The position numbers were made by a program, and so were the translations under genes. This document shows positions 1 to 7,560 of a stretch of 64,000 nucleotides of DNA, piece after piece. The first letter of the stretch is position 1, and every line of letters begins with the position of its first letter. Origin of the DNA: Faecalicatena absiana (lineage in GTDB: Bacteria > Bacillota > Bacilli > Lactobacillales > Lactobacillaceae). Where the stretch lies: the NCBI GenBank assembly GCA_017309015.1, contig JAEDAG010000002.1:312837-376836 (forward strand). The letters are read 5' to 3'. The notes below the pieces were generated by a model that searched no databases, was not told the origin of the DNA, and saw nothing but the letters and a program-made list of their open reading frames with translations.

Positions 1-1
1 C

Positions 2-976
2 AGCTCCATGTCCTTCATGGAAAAGCAGGTCCTTGGTTACAAGAGCCCTCTTTATGGCCGCAGAACTGCCCAGTTTAAGCTGAAACCTTTCAGCCTGCAT
101 GATGCCGAAGATTTTTTCCCGCAGTTAAGTAAGGAAGAAGTTTTTGAACTCAATGCCATCACCGGCGGAATTCCCCTCTACCTGTCCTTGATGTCTCCAG
201 AAAAATCCCTTAGGGACAACATTAGGAACAATTTTTTAACAACCAGCGCCATGCTCTATGCCGAACCGATGAGTCTGCTCAATCAAGAACTCCGCGAGCC
301 GGCAAGCTATAGCTCCATCATCAGTGCCATCGCGGCCGGGGCCAGCCGGCAGTCAGAAATCTCGACTAAAACCGGTATTGCCAGCGGCGCCCTAAGCCCT
401 TACCTGGACAATTTGATCGACCTGGGCATTGTCGAAAAAAGGGTGCCGGTTACGGAAATTGATAAAGCCAGAAGCCGGAAAACTATCTATACAATCAAGG
501 ACGGCATGTTCCGCTTCTGGTATACCTTCGTCGGCAAACGGGTCAGTTTTATCGAACGGGGGATTACTGAGCCGATTTTGGACTACATCATGAAGCAGCT
601 TCCCCACTTTATGGGACCAGAATTTGAAAAGCTCTCTCAAGAATACCTCTGGTCAAAGCTGTTTGACCCTGACCTGGTGCCAGAGCCTTTTGTAAACTTA
701 GGCAATTGGTGGGGACCAGATCCTAAGGAAAAAAAGCAAATCGAAATGGACATTGTCGGTTTCGATGACCAGAAGCTGAACGGCTACTTTGGCGAATGCA
801 AGTGGAAGAACGAACCGATCTCCGAGGATATTCTCAAAACTCTCATCTACCGGAGCAGCCTTTTTCCTGCTGCTAAGAAAAATTACTATCTTTTCTCCAA
901 GACCGGCTTTACTGACAAATGCCGCCAGCTAGCCCAGCAAGTCGACTGCCACTTAATTAACTTTGACATGATGTAA
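2..976 (+). CDS. DUF234-type archaeal-like ATPase, 3' part (cut by window edge)
   Basis: The frame is open from the first codon of the window, so the Met codon at 8 is probably internal and the N-terminal P-loop ATPase domain lies outside. The visible 324 residues hold the end of the ATPase module, then a winged-helix-like stretch (about residues 95-145 from the Met at 8, ending SGALSPYLDNLIDLGIVEK) and a C-terminal nuclease-like DUF234 region with FGECKWK near residue 263. Proteins of this family occur in bacteria and archaea and their cellular role is mostly unknown. It converges on thrS, and a shared hairpin separates the two genes. Family assignment is from remembered sequence features; the missing half cannot be judged. 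Confidence 0.7.
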   Translation, partial: SSMSFMEKQVLGYKSPLYGRRTAQFKLKPFSLHDAEDFFPQLSKEEVFELNAITGGIPLYLSLMSPEKSLRDNIRNNFLTTSAMLYAEPMSLLNQELREPASYSSIISAIAAGASRQSEISTKTGIASGALSPYLDNLIDLGIVEKRVPVTEIDKARSRKTIYTIKDGMFRFWYTFVGKRVSFIERGITEPILDYIMKQLPHFMGPEFEKLSQEYLWSKLFDPDLVPEPFVNLGNWWGPDPKEKKQIEMDIVGFDDQKLNGYFGECKWKNEPISEDILKTLIYRSSLFPAAKKNYYLFSKTGFTDKCRQLAQQVDCHLINFDMM

Positions 977-1001
977 ATCCAAATAAAGAAGCACATACAC
1001 A

Positions 1002-1037
1002 AAAACATCCCGCCTCAGAGTTGAGGCAGGATGTTTT
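1002..1037 (-). terminator. Intrinsic terminator after thrS (probably bidirectional)
   Basis: There are two 16-base arms (1002-1017 and 1022-1037) with one mismatch that becomes a G-U pair in the minus-strand transcript, and a 4-base loop. A U-run follows on the minus strand. The hairpin lies between the convergent ends of the DUF234 gene and thrS, so it may serve both. Confidence 0.8.
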
Positions 1038-1076
1038 GTTATGTCAGAAAGGGTTCAATTCTAATGAAACATGGAC

Positions 1077-3008
1077 TTAGTCTTCACGGGAGTAGCTGGC
1101 TACGTCCTTGCTCAACTTGTCCATAAATTCGTCCAGGCTTTCGCTGTTTTGTTCTTCAGTCCCGTAAGGGCGAACGTTGACCGTGCCAGCGTTCATTTCA
1201 TCATCGCCCAGTACCAAAGTGTAAGGTACCTTTTGGGTTTGAGACTCACGAATCTTGTAGCCCAGCTTTTCATTTCTGAAGTCGATTTCAGCTCTGAAGC
1301 CCTTAGCAATCAATTCGTCGCGAACCTTCTTAGCGTAGTCTGAGTGAGCATCCAAGTTAACTGGGATGATTTCAGCTTGAACAGGTGCCAGCCAAGTTGG
1401 GAAGGCACCCTTGTAGATTTCAGTCAGGTAAGCGATGAAGCGTTCCATCGTACCAACGATCCCGCGGTGGATCATAACTGGACGGTGTTCTTCACCATCG
1501 GCACCAACGTAAGTCAGTTCAAAGCGTTCTGGCAGCATGAAGTCCAGTTGGATGGTTGACATGGTTTCGTCGTTGCCCAAAGCCGTCTTAGTTTGGATGT
1601 CCAGCTTTGGACCGTAGAAGGCAGCTTCACCTTCTGCTTCAACGTAGTCCAGACCCATGTCGTCCATGGCAGCCTTCAGCATGCTTTGGCTTCTTTCCCA
1701 CATTTCATCGTTTGCAAAGTACTTGTCAGTGTTCTTTGGGTCACGATATGAAAGACGGAAGTAGTAGTCGTTAATGTTGAAGTCGTGGTAAACGTCCATG
1801 ATGATCTTCAAAGTACGAGCAAATTCTTCTTGCACTTGGTCTAAGGCAACGAAGGTGTGGCCGTCGTTCAAAGTCATTTCCCGAACGCGTTGCAAGCCTG
1901 ACAAGGCACCTGACTTTTCGTAGCGGTGCATCATCCCTAGTTCGGCAATCCGGATTGGCAGTTCACGGTATGAACGGATGTGGTGCTTGTAGATTTGGAT
2001 GTGGGATGGGCAGTTCATTGGCCGCAATTCCAGCCATTCGCCTTCACCCATGTCCATTGGTGGGAACATGTCTTCACGGTAGTGTGCCCAGTGGCCTGAA
2101 GTCTTGTAAGCATCCAGGTTCATCAAAACTGGCGTGTAAACGTGTTGGTAGCCAGCTGCAACTTCCTTGTCAACGATGTAGCGTTCGATGATCCGGCGGA
2201 TCGTCGCACCCTTTGGCATCCAGTAAGGAAGACCAGCGCCAACCTTAGGGTCAACGAAGAAGAGGTCCAGGTCACGGCCAATGGTCCGGTGGTCGCGTTC
2301 CTTGATTTCAGCCCGGCGCTTCAGGTCTGCTTCAAGGTCAGCTTCCTTAAAGAAGGCAGTACCGAAGATTCTTTGCAGCATTGGGTTTGAGCTCTTGCCC
2401 TTCCAGTAGGCACCAGCTACTGAAAGCAGCTTGAACTTCTTGATCTTGCCAGTGTTAGGCAGCAGGGCGTCAAAGCCAAAGTCAACGAAGTCACCCAGCT
2501 TGTAGGCGTCAACGACGTCACCGGCGCTTTGCAGCAATTCTGACTTGTATGGGTCATCCTTGAATTCTTCTGCCAGCTCGCTCTTGGCTGCTTGTACGTG
2601 CTCAATTGGCAAGCCGTTCTTGATTTCCTTTTGCAAAGCCTTTTCCAGCTCTGGCAATTCGGTAACCTTGATTTGGTCGTCCTTGTCGGTTTCGATGAAG
2701 AAGCCGTCCTTTGAGACTTCAGCTTGGCCCAGCTTGATTTCCGGGTACTTGCTCTTAACCAAAGCTTCCAATACGAAAGCAGCAGTTGCACGCAGCACTG
2801 CCAAGCCTTCTTCATCCTTGTCAGTCAGGATGGCTACTTCGTGGTCTTCGCTCAATTCAAAGTCAAGCGGCTTAACGGCGCCGTCAACCTTAGCCGCAAC
2901 AGCACTCTTGCCCAGTGAGGTTGAAATGCTTGCAGCAAGGTCAGCAACTGAAACGGCTGCTTCGAATTCTTTCTTTGAGCCATCTGGCAAAGTCAAAGCA
3001 AAACTCAT
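1077..3008 (-). CDS. thrS: Threonyl-tRNA synthetase
   Basis: This 643-residue class II aminoacyl-tRNA synthetase charges tRNA-Thr in the cytoplasm. It has an N-terminal TGS domain (begins [15 protein letters not shown]), an editing domain, the catalytic core with motif 2 ([11 protein letters not shown]) and a C-terminal anticodon-binding domain (about the last 100 residues, with [16 protein letters not shown]). The open frame runs 29 codons further upstream, but that stretch lies in the T-box terminator. The ATG at 3008 has GGAGG just upstream and matches the usual N-terminus. The gene is monocistronic, preceded by a T-box leader and followed by a hairpin. Regulation by uncharged tRNA-Thr is inferred from that leader. 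Confidence 0.97.
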   Translation of the reverse strand: MSFALTLPDGSKKEFEAAVSVADLAASISTSLGKSAVAAKVDGAVKPLDFELSEDHEVAILTDKDEEGLAVLRATAAFVLEALVKSKYPEIKLGQAEVSKDGFFIETDKDDQIKVTELPELEKALQKEIKNGLPIEHVQAAKSELAEEFKDDPYKSELLQSAGDVVDAYKLGDFVDFGFDALLPNTGKIKKFKLLSVAGAYWKGKSSNPMLQRIFGTAFFKEADLEADLKRRAEIKERDHRTIGRDLDLFFVDPKVGAGLPYWMPKGATIRRIIERYIVDKEVAAGYQHVYTPVLMNLDAYKTSGHWAHYREDMFPPMDMGEGEWLELRPMNCPSHIQIYKHHIRSYRELPIRIAELGMMHRYEKSGALSGLQRVREMTLNDGHTFVALDQVQEEFARTLKIIMDVYHDFNINDYYFRLSYRDPKNTDKYFANDEMWERSQSMLKAAMDDMGLDYVEAEGEAAFYGPKLDIQTKTALGNDETMSTIQLDFMLPERFELTYVGADGEEHRPVMIHRGIVGTMERFIAYLTEIYKGAFPTWLAPVQAEIIPVNLDAHSDYAKKVRDELIAKGFRAEIDFRNEKLGYKIRESQTQKVPYTLVLGDDEMNAGTVNVRPYGTEEQNSESLDEFMDKLSKDVASYSRED

Positions 3009-3030
3009 AACTAAAAAATCCTCCAGAAAC

Positions 3031-3270
3031 AAAAAAGTCCCGGGCACGCCAAACAGACGTGCTCGGGACGAAATTAATATCGTGGTTCCACCCAAAATTC
3101 AGACCTGGCATAGGGCGCTGCCCTATCCGGTCACTCATTCACGGATCGATAACGGGATCCGGCCATATCATTCATCTTTGGGCATAGAAGGTGGGGTTGC
3201 GGCCTAATGGGGAGCTTCCAGAACTTGGCTCCGCCTCTCTGAAGCGGCCGAAATCATGTCTTCTATTTAC
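3031..3270 (-). promoter_or_regulatory. T-box leader of thrS
   Basis: In the minus-strand transcript a T-box core (GGGTGGAACCACG, about 3081-3093) is followed by a strong terminator hairpin at 3037-3069 with a six-base U-run at 3031-3036, and then the RBS of thrS. An ACC triplet at 3195-3197 sits after GCA in the likely specifier loop and fits threonine. T-boxes bind uncharged cognate tRNA and prevent termination; this role is inferred from family knowledge. Confidence 0.92.
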
Positions 3271-3276
3271 TTTCTG

Positions 3277-3304
3277 ATTATACCCCGCTCTTTGAATAAG
3301 GCAA
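3277..3304 (-). promoter_or_regulatory. Promoter of thrS leader
   Basis: On the minus strand TTGCCT (3299-3304) lies 16 bases from a perfect TATAAT (3277-3282). This places the transcription start near 3270, at the start of the T-box leader. No terminator is evident between dnaI and this promoter. Confidence 0.7.
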
Positions 3305-3318
3305 GGACTTTTTTGAAT

Positions 3319-4245
3319 TTAATTTAAGCGGCGGTTGCGGCCAGTTACGATGATCTCCTTGGCCAGGTAGCGGACTCGCTGCATCAAGCGGGCTGCCTTG
3401 ACTGGATCCACCGCGTTCTTGGTGTTGGCAAAATGGTCCTCCAAGTCGTCCATTTCCATATTGGACGTGAAGCAGGTCGCCAGGTCATTATCCATTCTGG
3501 CCTGCAGGATGACGCCCAAGACGTCGTCGCGGGACCACTGACTCAAGGTTTCAGCCCCAATGTCGTCCAAGATCAAGACATCACAGGAAGCCACCCTTTG
3601 GATCTCCCTTTGCAGGCTATTGTCGCTAAAGTGGCTGGACAAGCCCGAGATGAAGGTCGGCAGGTGCAAAAAGATCACCTTGCCCCCATTTTTGGCTACC
3701 CGGTTGGCCAGACCAGCCATGATGTAAGTCTTGCCGACCCCAAAATCGCCGGTCAGATACAAGCCTTTGGCCGTATGGTGCTTTTCGTATTCATCCAGGA
3801 ACTTGCCAACCGCCAATAAGGCAGCGTTGCGGCCTGGGTCGCCCTTGTCCAAATCGGTCAGGGTAATCCGGCGCAGCTTCTTTGGCATATCGATCAATTC
3901 GATCCGGCTTTCAGCCGCCCGCTCCTCATCCCTTTGCCGCTTGGCGGCAGTCGGCAAATAGCGAACCCCGATCAAGGGGCCGTTCATGAAGAGCTCAGCT
4001 TGATAGTCGGCAATCGCTTTGACCGGGCTGGTCTTTTGCAGGTAGAACTCACAGATATTGGTCATGCTGTCCTGGACGGCCTGCTTGGATAATTCGCTGG
4101 CATGCTCTTTCAAAAATTTCTGCACGTCCGGATCCTTGATGGCCCGGTCAGCCAATTCCTGGGCTGATTCCGCGCCGGCCGGCCGCTCCTGGTCCTTGAG
4201 CGAATCTGCCATCGCCTTCTTCAACATTTCGCCAATTGATTCCAT
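3319..4245 (-). CDS. dnaI: Primosomal helicase loader DnaI
   Basis: This 308-residue AAA+ ATPase loads the replicative helicase DnaC onto DNA together with DnaB and DnaD in Firmicutes. An N-terminal helicase-binding region is followed by the ATPase domain, with Walker A GDFGVGKT at about 166-173 and Walker B LILDDIGAE at about 224-232. An in-frame GTG lies at 4254, but ATG at 4245 is placed better behind the AGGTG Shine-Dalgarno, so I chose it. It follows dnaB after about 20 bases and closes the polA-mutM-coaE-nrdR-dnaB operon. The gene order is conserved in lactobacilli. Confidence 0.93.
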   Translation of the reverse strand: MESIGEMLKKAMADSLKDQERPAGAESAQELADRAIKDPDVQKFLKEHASELSKQAVQDSMTNICEFYLQKTSPVKAIADYQAELFMNGPLIGVRYLPTAAKRQRDEERAAESRIELIDMPKKLRRITLTDLDKGDPGRNAALLAVGKFLDEYEKHHTAKGLYLTGDFGVGKTYIMAGLANRVAKNGGKVIFLHLPTFISGLSSHFSDNSLQREIQRVASCDVLILDDIGAETLSQWSRDDVLGVILQARMDNDLATCFTSNMEMDDLEDHFANTKNAVDPVKAARLMQRVRYLAKEIIVTGRNRRLN

Positions 4246-4265
4246 CTGCTTCACCTACTCGTCTC

Positions 4266-5606
4266 TTACTTGTCTTCGGGCTTGCCGCCCGCCTTCTTCT
4301 CGTCTTCATCGTCAAGCAGGGCCGCCAGCTGTTCTGGCGTCACGTCGACCTGCTCGGCCTGCTTCTTGGACCAATCGGTCCCCCTCTCGACCTGGCGGGG
4401 GCCATAGTAGCGCGTCGTGGTCTGCTTGTTCTGTGAGCGCTGGCGGATGTAAGCCAGGGCCGCTTCCGGCGTGGCCAGCTTGTGCTGCATCCAGTCATTG
4501 GCAATCTTCTCCGCCAAAGACAGGCTCAAGACCGGCTGGTAGTGCAGGCAGGTATAGATCAAGATATTGAGCATTTCCGGGCTGAAGCCCACCTTCCAGC
4601 TCAAATCATTGATGACCTGGTACTCAGACTTGGTCGTAAAGCCCCCTTTTCGGTCCTTCATGTAGTTGAGGAACTGGGCCGGGGCCTTTGACTTGGCCAG
4701 CTGCAGCAGCTGCCGGTCACGCTGGTCGACGCTGACCTGGCCGCCCTCGCTCTTGGCCAGGCTGTTTTTAACCTGCTGGCGGCGGTGGTTGGCCTTGTAG
4801 TTGTAAGTCAAAGAACGGCCTATCTTGCCCACGTCCAGCTTGCTGGTTCCATGCAGGCTTGGCAGGGATTCATCGACAAATTCCTGCTCGCTTAGGCCAT
4901 AAGTGGCCATGACGGCCTGGATCTGGTCCTTTTGCCGGTCAATCTCGCTTGGGTCAATATGGTAGACCGCGAAGCAGTCCTTCAGGAACTGCCAGTCTAC
5001 CTGCCGGACGTTGACTTGGGCCGCGTCGCTTGCGGGAGCCTCATTTTCCTGGGCTGCCTGCTGAACCTCCGCGGACGGGGTGATGGCCTCCTCGTCTGGC
5101 AAGCGGAAGACCTCAAAGAAAGAGGCGGAAACGTCCCGCAGGTTCTGCAGCTGCTTCTCCTCGCGCTTGGCCTGCTTGGCAAAGTCCTGGCTCAAGCGGC
5201 TGAAGCGGTAGCTGCCGACTTTTTCCTTCAAGAGGCTGGCCAAAAGCGAGGTGTTGAAGAACTCGCTGGCCTCTGGCACTTCCTTAAGCTTGAAAGCCAG
5301 CAGCTGACCCAAGCGCACGTTCTCGCTCAGATAGGTCGTAAGCAGCCCCACGGCCTCCAATTTGTGCAGGGCCTTGAACAAGTCGCCCAGACTGCAGTCC
5401 AGCTGCTCTTGCAAAAAGTACAGGGCCGGGGCATCAGCCAGCATCTGGAAGGGGTCGTATTCCTCAATCAGGGTCTGGTAGACGGCCACGCCCAAAGACG
5501 CTACCAGGGGCTGGTAGAGCTTGATCAGGACCCGCTCTTGCTTTGAAGTCAAAGCGACGCGGTTGATCACCAGGTAGCGCTGCTTAGGATTGGAACTTTC
5601 AAACAT
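4266..5606 (-). CDS. dnaB: Replication initiation and membrane-attachment protein DnaB (Firmicutes type)
   Basis: This 446-residue protein belongs to the DnaB/DnaD family, which is unrelated to E. coli DnaB helicase. It acts with DnaD and DnaI in helicase loading at oriC and at restart sites. It has an N-terminal winged-helix region (start MFESSNPKQRYLV) and a C-terminal DnaD-like domain near residues 330-400 with the typical pattern EKIANDWMQHKLATPEAALA. The C-terminal tail is charged (DDEDEKKAGGKPEDK). The start lies a few bases after the nrdR stop, behind GAAGTGAG, so translation may be coupled. Identity is strengthened by dnaI directly downstream. Confidence 0.92.
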   Translation of the reverse strand: MFESSNPKQRYLVINRVALTSKQERVLIKLYQPLVASLGVAVYQTLIEEYDPFQMLADAPALYFLQEQLDCSLGDLFKALHKLEAVGLLTTYLSENVRLGQLLAFKLKEVPEASEFFNTSLLASLLKEKVGSYRFSRLSQDFAKQAKREEKQLQNLRDVSASFFEVFRLPDEEAITPSAEVQQAAQENEAPASDAAQVNVRQVDWQFLKDCFAVYHIDPSEIDRQKDQIQAVMATYGLSEQEFVDESLPSLHGTSKLDVGKIGRSLTYNYKANHRRQQVKNSLAKSEGGQVSVDQRDRQLLQLAKSKAPAQFLNYMKDRKGGFTTKSEYQVINDLSWKVGFSPEMLNILIYTCLHYQPVLSLSLAEKIANDWMQHKLATPEAALAYIRQRSQNKQTTTRYYGPRQVERGTDWSKKQAEQVDVTPEQLAALLDDEDEKKAGGKPEDK

Positions 5607-5612
5607 TTAGAC

Positions 5613-6077
5613 TCACTTCTTGCTGTGCCGGTCCATCATGTCCTCCATGGTCTTCATGAAACTGGACATGTCGGTAAACTGACGGTAAATGCTGGCAAAG
5701 CGGATGTAGGCCACGTCGTCGATATCCGCCAGCTGGTCCATCACCAATTCGCCAATTTCTTTTGAGGAGATTTCATTGACGCCTTTAGCCCGGATCTGGT
5801 TTTCCACGTTGTCCACCAATTTGTCCAGCTGGTCGCTGGTCACTGGGCGCTTCTGGCAGGCGGCCGCCACGCCGCGGAGGATCTTTTCCCGGCTGAAGGC
5901 TTCACGGGTGCCGTCATTCTTGATCACCAGCAAAGGCGACTGCTCAACCCGCTCAAAAGTCGTAAAGCGGTAGCCGCAGCTTTCGCATTCCCGGCGCCGG
6001 CGGATGGTCCGCCCTTCATCGGTTGGCCGCGAGTCAATAACGCGGGATGAGTTCTTATGACAATTTGGACAAAGCAT
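5613..6077 (-). CDS. nrdR: Transcriptional repressor NrdR
   Basis: This is a 154-residue repressor of ribonucleotide reductase genes. The N-terminus carries a zinc ribbon (CPNC near residue 3 and CESCGYRF near residues 31-38), followed by an ATP-cone domain (from about LLVIKNDGTREAFSREKIL). The frame stays open for six more codons upstream, but ATG at 6077 has AAAGGAG at the right distance and gives the canonical MLCPNC start. The Shine-Dalgarno overlaps the end of coaE. The position between coaE and dnaB is the usual lactobacillus order. No NrdR box was looked for elsewhere in the window. Confidence 0.96.
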   Translation of the reverse strand: MLCPNCHKNSSRVIDSRPTDEGRTIRRRRECESCGYRFTTFERVEQSPLLVIKNDGTREAFSREKILRGVAAACQKRPVTSDQLDKLVDNVENQIRAKGVNEISSKEIGELVMDQLADIDDVAYIRFASIYRQFTDMSSFMKTMEDMMDRHSKK

Positions 6078-6091
6078 AGTGCTTGCTCCTT

Positions 6092-6685
6092 TCAAGAAAT
6101 TTCTTCAAGAAGTTGTTGTAAATTCGTTCTTAGTTCTTCTATTGTACCAGTATTTTCAATGACATAGCTAGCCAGACGGCGTTTTTCACCCAGCGGCAGC
6201 TGAGATTTGATCCGCGCCTTGGCCTGCTCGCGGCTGAGCTGGTTTCTCTTCATCAACCGCTCAAGTTCCAGGTCATATGGAGCAGCGATCAGCAAAGTCG
6301 CGTCAAACAGGTCCTGCCAGCCCGCTTCAAACAATAGCGGCACATCAATCACGCAGACCCCTTCCCCAGCTCTCTTGGCTGCCTGCATCTCCTGCTTGAT
6401 TTCCGCCAAAACCGCCCCGTGGCTGATTTTGGACAGCCGGGCCAGTTCATCTGGATGGGCAAAGACATAGGCGCCCAGCTTCTGGCGGTTGACCGTCTGG
6501 TCTTCGTTAATAAATTCTGCCCCAAAATTCTCCTTGATCTCGCGCCAGGTCACCTGGCCGGGGGCTTGCTGGGCATGGGCGATCTGGTCGGCGTCAATCA
6601 CCCGCAGGCCCCGTTCTCTAAAGTAGCTGGCTGCCGTCGACTTGCCCGTCGCGATGCCGCCGGTCAATCCTAAATAAAAAGTCAT
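6092..6685 (-). CDS. coaE: Dephospho-CoA kinase
   Basis: This is a 197-residue kinase for the last step of coenzyme A synthesis, ATP-dependent phosphorylation of the 3'-hydroxyl of dephospho-CoA. The P-loop GGIATGKST lies near the N-terminus (start MTFYLGLTGGIATGKS). The conserved DxxQIAH (DADQIAH) and DVPLLFE motifs are present. Length is normal for the family. The start overlaps the mutM stop by four bases (ATGA), which suggests coupled translation within the polA operon. Confidence 0.96.
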   Translation of the reverse strand: MTFYLGLTGGIATGKSTAASYFRERGLRVIDADQIAHAQQAPGQVTWREIKENFGAEFINEDQTVNRQKLGAYVFAHPDELARLSKISHGAVLAEIKQEMQAAKRAGEGVCVIDVPLLFEAGWQDLFDATLLIAAPYDLELERLMKRNQLSREQAKARIKSQLPLGEKRRLASYVIENTGTIEELRTNLQQLLEEIS

Positions 6686-7545
6686 TTTTGCTCTGCCTTA
6701 TCCTGTTTGTGCTTCTCCCCATACAATACTTGGCATTGCGGGCAAAAGGTCGTCCCCCGCCCGCTGACCTTGATCTTTTCAAGCACGGTTCCGCAGCGCT
6801 GGCAGGGCTCGCCCGCGTGGCCATAGACCTGCAGCTTCTTCTGGAACTGGCCGCTTTGCCCGTCCGCGTCAAGGAAGGTATGAACCGTCGTCCCCCGCAA
6901 TTTCGTGGCCAAGGCGATCGTCCGGTTGATATTGTCATGCAGGGCAGCCACTTTTTCAGGCGGAATCGCGCTTGCCTGACTCAAGGGGTGAATCCGGCTT
7001 TGCCAGAGGACCTCGTCGCAGTAGATGTTGCCCAGACCGCAGACGACGCTCTGGTCTAAGAGCAGGTTCTTGATCTTCTTGATCTTCTTGGCTAAGGCCC
7101 GGCACAAAAAGTCCCGCGTAAACTCCGGGCTGTTGGGCTCGACCCCCAGCTTGCCGATCCCGGTCTGCTCGCGCTCAGTCCCCGTCTCAACCAGCTGCAT
7201 GCGGCCAAACTTGCGCACGTCGCTGTACCTTAAGGCAGTGCCGTCGGTAAAGGCAAACTGGACGTGGTCGTGCTTGCCAACCGCGGCTTGGGGAGCAAGC
7301 AAGCGGTACTTGCCCTCCATGCGCAGGTGGGAAACCAGCGTCAGGTTGTCCGACAAGCGAAAGAGCAGGAACTTGCCATAGCGGTCCACGCGCAGAATCT
7401 GCTTGCCGGCCAGCTTCTGGGCAAAGGCCCGGGCATCCCCGGCAATGATCTTGTCATACCACACCTCCACCTTTTTGATGGTCTTGCCGGCCACCAGCGG
7501 CGTCAAGGTCCGTCTGACTGTCTCAACTTCAGGCATTTCTGGCAT
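6682..7545 (-). CDS. mutM: Formamidopyrimidine-DNA glycosylase
   Basis: This 287-residue bifunctional glycosylase/AP lyase excises oxidised purines such as 8-oxoguanine. The chain must begin with the catalytic proline, so I chose the ATG at 7545, which gives MPEMPEVETVRRTL; the open frame starts three codons earlier. A lysine in RYGKFLLF matches the conserved beta-hairpin lysine, and the C-terminus has the zinc finger CQRCG...FCPQCQ. GGGGTGAG precedes the start. It lies 15 bases after polA and overlaps coaE, forming a repair/replication operon. Confidence 0.96.
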   Translation of the reverse strand: MPEMPEVETVRRTLTPLVAGKTIKKVEVWYDKIIAGDARAFAQKLAGKQILRVDRYGKFLLFRLSDNLTLVSHLRMEGKYRLLAPQAAVGKHDHVQFAFTDGTALRYSDVRKFGRMQLVETGTEREQTGIGKLGVEPNSPEFTRDFLCRALAKKIKKIKNLLLDQSVVCGLGNIYCDEVLWQSRIHPLSQASAIPPEKVAALHDNINRTIALATKLRGTTVHTFLDADGQSGQFQKKLQVYGHAGEPCQRCGTVLEKIKVSGRGTTFCPQCQVLYGEKHKQDKAEQK

Positions 7546-7560
7546 CTTGCTCACCCCAAT

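Noticed and set aside
4932-5546. 204-codon plus-strand open frame opposite dnaB
   Set aside because: It mirrors a GC3-rich gene; no RBS, and the protein has no family features. Antisense open frames like this are frequent here.
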